From: Iris pallida
Taxonomy: Eukaryota > Streptophyta > Magnoliopsida > Asparagales > Iridaceae
Reading direction: 5' to 3'
DNA length: 64,000 nucleotides
Assembly (NCBI GenBank): GCA_029216955.1
Contig: JANAVB010023996.1
Span: 15,130,180-15,194,179 of the forward strand
Part shown: in pieces, positions 57,863-64,000 of the stretch
How the letters are laid out: each line of letters begins with the position of its first letter
Numbering within the stretch: position 1 is the stretch's first letter
Program-made: the position numbers and the translations under genes
The notes under the pieces: model-generated
Told to the model about the DNA's origin: nothing
The model's database searches: none
What the model saw: only the letters and a program-made list of their open reading frames with translations

Positions 57863-60800
57863 TTATTATTAAAAAATATATATATATATTCTTAAGAATT
57901 ATTTTTAGTTGATTCTTTGCCTCTTCGATTAATAGTTTCCAACTGTGACTAATCATACAATTCTAAATTCTTGTAATTCCTAACTTTTGTATATCGACCC
58001 TAGGCTAATCATACTATCCCAGACCAAACGGGATTATGGGTTTCACCAGCAAAGGACCACAGGCAAGTGCACTTTCGGATTGCTTTGATTCATAGTAGTC
58101 TTTCCATTTCATGTTATGCATATGTTATCTTGCTTGTCGACACATTGTTACACGGATTAGTGTCATGGATATCTATATACGTTATTTCTTGATCGTCATG
58201 TTTTCGTGTTTCGTGACTTGTTCGAGTCCATGAGTAGTAGTCGGGAGGGAAAATATCTTAGTAGACATGTAGACTACCCAGAATTATCCTCCGTGTCTTT
58301 CGTGGAGAATAGCAGCTGCACAAGACACATGCAGGGTGCCAGATTTGCCCTTAGCCGTTTACATGTCGAAACTGATATTTTAAAACACATAGATAGTTGT
58401 GTCTACTTGTTTTCTTCATTTCTTAACCACTTGCCATGACATATATTTACTTTCTAATTTTTATCTCACATACGTTATTTTCATGTCTTGTGAATTCTAT
58501 TGTATTTTTGTATTGCCGTCGGTTTGTGTGCTTGTTCCATTCTTGACTGAAAACCAATATTTTCAGGTTTAGCCGTGGCTTCACATAGCATAGGGAGATA
58601 CGGGTGTACTTGCAGACAGAAACATAGAAATTAGATAGATGTGATATCATTTTCATTACTTGTAAGAACTTTGTAGTTTTCTTTAAATGTAAATCTTGTA
58701 ATAATTTATAGATTTGATTTAATAATGTGAATGAGCAATAAATGTTATATCTTGTGATTTGAGCATCTTGGCCGTGACAATGTTCTACGCCGACTCTGCG
58801 GCGTAGGCTGTCTTGGAACGTCTCGTATCTGAAAAGCGGGTGCAGGTCGTGACAAGTTTTTGTGGTGGCCCATGCTGGTCTTTTCAGAAAAGATTTCAAA
58901 CTCGTGGTAGTACCATATTAGTCGTACTACTGCGAGCCTGCGACTAGAAAATGCTCTTTCACAACTAAGAGTAAATCAGTTATATGGAATGGTTAGGACT
59001 AGGAGTCCCTAATTTAAATTGACATTTGGGTAGTTAAGGTTGCTACATAGGTCTCACTAGATGACTTCATGGAAGGATACCCTATCGCATTTTGATTCGA
59101 CGGTATTTTTCAGGAGGGTAGATTCGTAACATCTTTTCGAACGTTTGAAAAATATCCTTTTATCAATTTGTTGAATTAAAATATGAGAATTTTATAAATA
59201 TATTATAGAAGGCCTTAGTCACGATTAAGTTTTGGAGTGCAAGATAACTAAGAATTTTGGCACAGAGAGTGTAGTCGAGTGCTTTGACTAGTGTTCTAGC
59301 CATGGTAGAGGAGGCCGAGTCATAGGTGTGCACTAACTAGGAAAACCAGGCCAAATCGTGACATAACCCTAGGAATAATTTAATTACTTATTATCAAGAT
59401 ATTGGCTTTTAGAAGACCTTGTTGTTCCAAACTAGCCAGAACCCAACCCAAGTCCTGGTGGTCATGTAGTGCGACCAACGTCGTCCATGTAGATATGTAG
59501 GATGTGTATATATTTGTAGTCCATTTCTAGTATTGTGAATAATTTCTATAAATTATATATGGAATATAATATAGTATTATTGCTATTTAAATTTATATTT
59601 TACTTGAAAATAGGATAACCTTTCCTTAGAATGATAATTTGGAATTTTTGGGATTTACTTAGGATATACATATATTGTGTATGAATATATTCATAATAGG
59701 TAGACATAGTGCTTTATACATATTTTCCCTCGATCTTGAATATTAGAGAATATAAATATAAGTTTATATTTCTTTTGCCCTTGGCCATTTTCCTCTAATC
59801 ATGATCATTTGTACAACTTTATCTTATGTATTTTCTAAACATCGTCATATCATAAGTTCGTATTACTTATATTCTTTTCCTTGGACCTAAGGAATTATTT
59901 TTAAAATAAATTCTCCCTCAATTGTCTATTAATCTCGAGTTAAGTTTTGGATTCAAAAGTTTTCCTCTCAAACGTTGAATATTGAATATCCGTGAAATAA
60001 GGGTTATAAGATTTTACTTATCTTGCCTTCGACCATGTCCTTCCTAATCAATCGTTTAAATTTTCAAAAACTGATACTCCCCTTCAAGGGTGGATACGTA
60101 CACTTTCCTATAATGATCAATTTGTCTCTAGCTTTCTCCATCATGGTCAATTTGTTTCAGGATTTTTGAACCTCCGTTGAGATTTTAAGGAGTAGTTGAA
60201 AGGATGATCGATGAATTATGATGGCAGACAGCCGCACACTGTCGCCACTTATTTGACTTTGGGAGACTGTGGGTTCACTACAGCCAGCAGCGCACTAACG
60301 AGACATGATCCTTAATTTGAAGTAATCTCGAGTAAGTATAAGTTATCGAATGTTGTCAAAGCTATATCGTGGTCGTCCTATCTTCGTCTTTAAGATGTTA
60401 TGTCCAGATTGAATAGAGTTGATAGGGTATTCGTTACCGTATCCTGCTTGAGTCGTGGAATCAAGAGTTTATTGCAGCTAGCTGTACACTGGCAAGGCAT
60501 AAATTCTCGGTAAAATGACTTCAATTATGTTTACGAGTTTCGAATACCATAGAGACTACGCCTTATTGGAATATAACTATTAAGCTTTTAAACTGATTTG
60601 TGCTTATTCCTAGTCACAATCTTTTTAATAAACCAGTAGTTCTCCTTTTCTTATCCTTCTATTTTTCAGATTGTCATCTTTTAATATAATTTCGACTGGA
60701 TTCCTAAACCTATCTAGATTTTGATTCTAAACTCATGCCTAAATAATTGTGGATAAATATTTAAGCATTTTTGGATTTGATCATCCTTGAACAATTTTGA

Positions 60801-63800
60801 TCATGACTAGACTCCTTTATTATATTTCGATCGAGTAAATTCTTATCCTTTTCTAGGTTTGATTCTATGATCATGCCACAATCGTTCGTGTTAGAACGAT
60901 TTCGATTGGGTCATCCTTAAATACTTTTGATCACAACCAAACTATTCGATTCTATTTCGATCGTGCCAATTCGTCTGTCATCCTAGAATTCAATTCCATG
61001 ATCGTGCCTAAATAATTTTGTTCAACTTGTTGTTTGTACTAAGATAATTTCAATTTTGATCGGTCTTACACCATTTTATCGAGACTAAATCATAACCGTG
61101 TCTATAATTTCAACTAAATCATAGCTAAGGTTATACTTTATTCCAACTACAGTCATGACTATTTTGATCATGATCATGCTCGTGCCGACTTTCTATTTTT
61201 ACCCTGCTTAGATGACTTACATGATTAGCCTTGATCATGACTGCATCTTAAATGCGACTAAAATCCTGTTTAGATTTCATCGAAAACTTTGGTCATTCCT
61301 TAAAAAGCTAGTAATGACTCAACCATGCTGACCATAGATTGGTCGTGCCCAACCATTTCACTCTTGATCGTTCTTAAAAATATTTGCTTGTCAACTAGAC
61401 CATTTGACCGAATACTGGTCGTACCAAATCATACTCTCCTTTTGTCTATTATCTTTAACATTGTGATAATATCCATGATTACGCGTGACTTATTAGATCA
61501 TGAATCATATCACTCCCTAGATTATACCATTCGTCGTTTTATTCATATCAATTAAAAATTGGTTTCTTAATTATTCTTCATAGTCGTGCCTAATCGTGCT
61601 CTTTGAAATTTTGAAGACAAAATATTCTAAGGTGGGTAGAATTGTAAACCCACATCCCTGCTTTCAAAATTTTTATTTTGTTTCATTTTAATAAATTTTA
61701 GTTAGAAAATAGATTTATTTGTAACCACTATAGAATATATTTGGATGACAACAGAATTTCTGTTAAACTATTTTGGATTTAGAATTTATAAAATATCATT
61801 TAAATTATTTTCTAATATTAATTATCAATTAAATTCATTTTGTATATTATAATTAGTTTGATTCAGTCTTGGACTAACAAAGATATGTACTATTTAGATA
61901 ATATATACAATATTTTCTAAGTCATTTGATAAACATATTATTCATTTAAATTATTATTGTATTATATTTAGAATCGATCAAATGCATTTTTTAATATTTT
62001 AATATAACCTTGAATTATTTTAAAAATTATTATGAATTGATTATGATTTTTTAAATCCAATATTTATTTTAATCTTAGAAAGATTTGATCATCCTAGTTC
62101 TTAAATTCAAAGACAAATTTATTTCTAAGGTGGGTAGATTTGTAACTTCTCTTCCCGAAGTTTTAAAAGTTATTATTGTTTTTTAAATTATTTTATTTAC
62201 TCTATTTTATGTTTATCGTGTTTAAAAGTAATTTTCGTCGAAGCCTTATGAAAGATATTTTACGTTTAGATTTGTATTTCAAAACTGGCCTAAAGGTTAT
62301 GGTTCAGAAAAGAAAGGAAAAAAAAGTATTTAGTTAATAAAATATCTATCCCCGAAATTTTATTATTTGTACCATAGAGAGGTTGATTACTATTTTAAGA
62401 CTTTCTAAATAATTCGATTTTGAAAATGGCTTTTAAGTATACGTATTTCATCCACAAAAGGATTTCTGATTTATTTTAAAATATGTTTTTGAAATTAATA
62501 TAAAATATCCTAGATTATCCCAGTAGTATGAAATATTATTTATACTAGTACTTTGATAATATTAAATTCTACTTCAAACTAGTATAATAGTCGGTTATTT
62601 GACTACGTACGATCTGAAATTATATTGATGATATTAAATATTATGTTGTTAATCATTTATTTGATACAAATTTGAATTAGTATGATTCAATTGCTAGATA
62701 AAATTGACTGATCGATTTAATTGGATATTACCTACTAGTAGATTTTGATTAAATCTATTTATTTTAAAAGTTTATTTGAATCTAAAATAAAGAGAAGACT
62801 TATCTATTAGAACTCGAATGCCTTATCCAATTAGGAGTCCTCCTCATGTATATGTATAAGGAAAACTGTTCCATACTATCATACCAAACAATTTCCATCC
62901 ATCTAGCCGAAATCCATCCACACAATCCCGTCTTCCCCTCGCGAACACCTACGTCTACACCATCGCCTCCTTCGCAAGCCAATACCACCGCCATCGTAAT
63001 ATATATATATATATATCACCGCAACACCACCACCCAAACTCTCCGTCGAACAGCCCTTTACCATAGCCATAGACATCATCACCAACACCAACAGACAATA
63101 CCCCAACCATATGCCATGTGTCCGTGTCACAATCACCATCACCAAGTTCCGTGTCGTCGTGTCTGTTTTCTACCACCGTTAACCCTAGTCGTGTCTGGAC
63201 CTGTGTGCGTAAGTGTAATTTCCATATTATTATGATATTACAAATACAAACCAATTTACGTGTCTGAACCGGACACGATCCACCGAATCCCCGTCTTCAC
63301 CCATCACCGACCACTCGCCAACGCCACGCCAGCACTCCAGATCCGGACTCCCCAAGCATCGTCGTATGTTTCCTACGAGCCTCCTTCCTCTACCATCAAT
63401 GGCATCCCCACCGCCGGTAGACCACGGCCGCGCCCTGCCCGGTCGCTGGTGCTGCGACCCTATGTGCCTCGAGCTCCTCTTCTCGTAAGCGCATCTGACC
63501 ACGTTCGCTCGAGGTCGGAACCCAGCGCCGCCGAGCACGACCCCAGTCGACCGGCAGCCGTCTCCGTTGCGTCCGCGGTCGCGCGATAACCCCTCTTCAC
63601 CACGGACAGCACACTGTAGCCAAGATCGGCTGATCCACCGGCGATCGCTCCCTCGCTGCCTTCGGATCTCGGAGAACCGTCGTCGAGTGTCGCCGGACCG
63701 TGCGACCCCCTCGCTAGGACCCGCACGCCGCCCTTCGGAGCTCATCCGACGAACACCGCGGCTGCCGGATCTTCTCGAGGTAATTTCTTCTCTTTCTCGA

Positions 63801-64000
63801 CTCTTCCGGGTTCCTCCTCCGCTCGTGTTCCTCATTATGAGTCTCCCTCTTTCACTCTTCTGCTTCTTCAGCTTCTTTTTGTTCTTTTTTATATTTTGTT
63901 TAGTTTTGTTCTCTCTCTTCCAGAGAGGATTTTGTTTGATTTTCTTTTATTTTTTGTTTTATTTTTTCAATGGGCTAAGTGTTTTGGGCTGGGTATTGGG
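57148..64000 (+). repeat. Near-identical second copy of 3310-10233, probably a false duplication
   Basis: The segment follows 3310-10233 in the same order to the window end. It is about 70 bases shorter. Wherever I compared them, the differences are 1-4 base indels, mostly in homopolymers and dinucleotide runs, with no convincing substitution. Examples are CTCCCTTTCAC for CTCCCTCTTTCAC and CCATTTGATA for CCATTTTGATA. It contains the 3' part of the B 5' LTR (57148-58854), the B internal domain (58855-62140) and part of the B 3' LTR (62141-64000). Any ORFs, microsatellites (57805-57860) and TGGGCY clusters here duplicate those already listed. Confidence 0.93.

Noticed and set aside
57148..64000. 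A genuine recent segmental duplication or second insertion of element B
   Set aside because: The copy starts abruptly at a 13-N gap in the middle of an LTR and differs almost only by run-length indels. A real insertion would begin at an LTR end and carry substitutions.

Overview
The window is plant nuclear DNA, almost certainly angiosperm repeat-rich heterochromatin. It is built almost entirely of nested LTR retrotransposons. I found no intact host gene, tRNA, rRNA or CRISPR array. The plant assignment rests on a Sirevirus-type Copia element, several Tekay-like chromovirus elements with 3-4.6 kb LTRs, an iMet-tRNA primer site, long AT microsatellites and plant-style TATA boxes. The species cannot be named from the sequence.

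Layout, reconstructed from LTR pairs and 5-bp target-site duplications (TSDs). An unidentified older sequence 'X' survives in three pieces (1-680, 19729-20843, 35010-36206). Element A (681-19723, minus strand, Tekay-like, no coding capacity) split X with TSD TGATG. Element B (1557-11812, plus, also without coding capacity) sits inside A's 3' LTR with TSD ACCGT/ACCAT. Element C (20844-35004, plus, Sirevirus Copia with degraded gag-pol and an extra 3' ORF) split X again with TSD GCCTT. C was itself hit inside RNase H by a 4.6 kb minus-strand solo LTR, element D (26619-31236, TSD CAAAC). To the right lie a minus-strand LTR, element E (36207-39989, with a probable nested LTR), and element F (39990-57134, minus, gag remnant but no visible pol). 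F's gag is split by element G (44416-56788, plus), a complete but decayed Tekay chromovirus with gag, PR, RT, RNase H, INT and chromodomain.

The last 6.9 kb (57148-64000) follow a gap of exactly 13 Ns and repeat 3310-10233 base for base, apart from many 1-2 base indels in short runs. The likeliest reading is an assembly false duplication: two overlapping contigs abutted by optical-map scaffolding. It is not a biological repeat.

How the parts relate: G carries all protein domains, F seems to keep only gag, and A and B carry no protein. All share LTR-end motifs, a primer-site-like motif and a polypurine tract, so A, B and F look like non-autonomous relatives mobilised by a G-like partner. The most interesting material is non-coding: a Sirevirus palindrome cluster present in the LTRs and again inside C, a cassette and a GATCATG-rich array shared by the protein-less elements, and an 18-copy TTGAC array in both LTRs of G.
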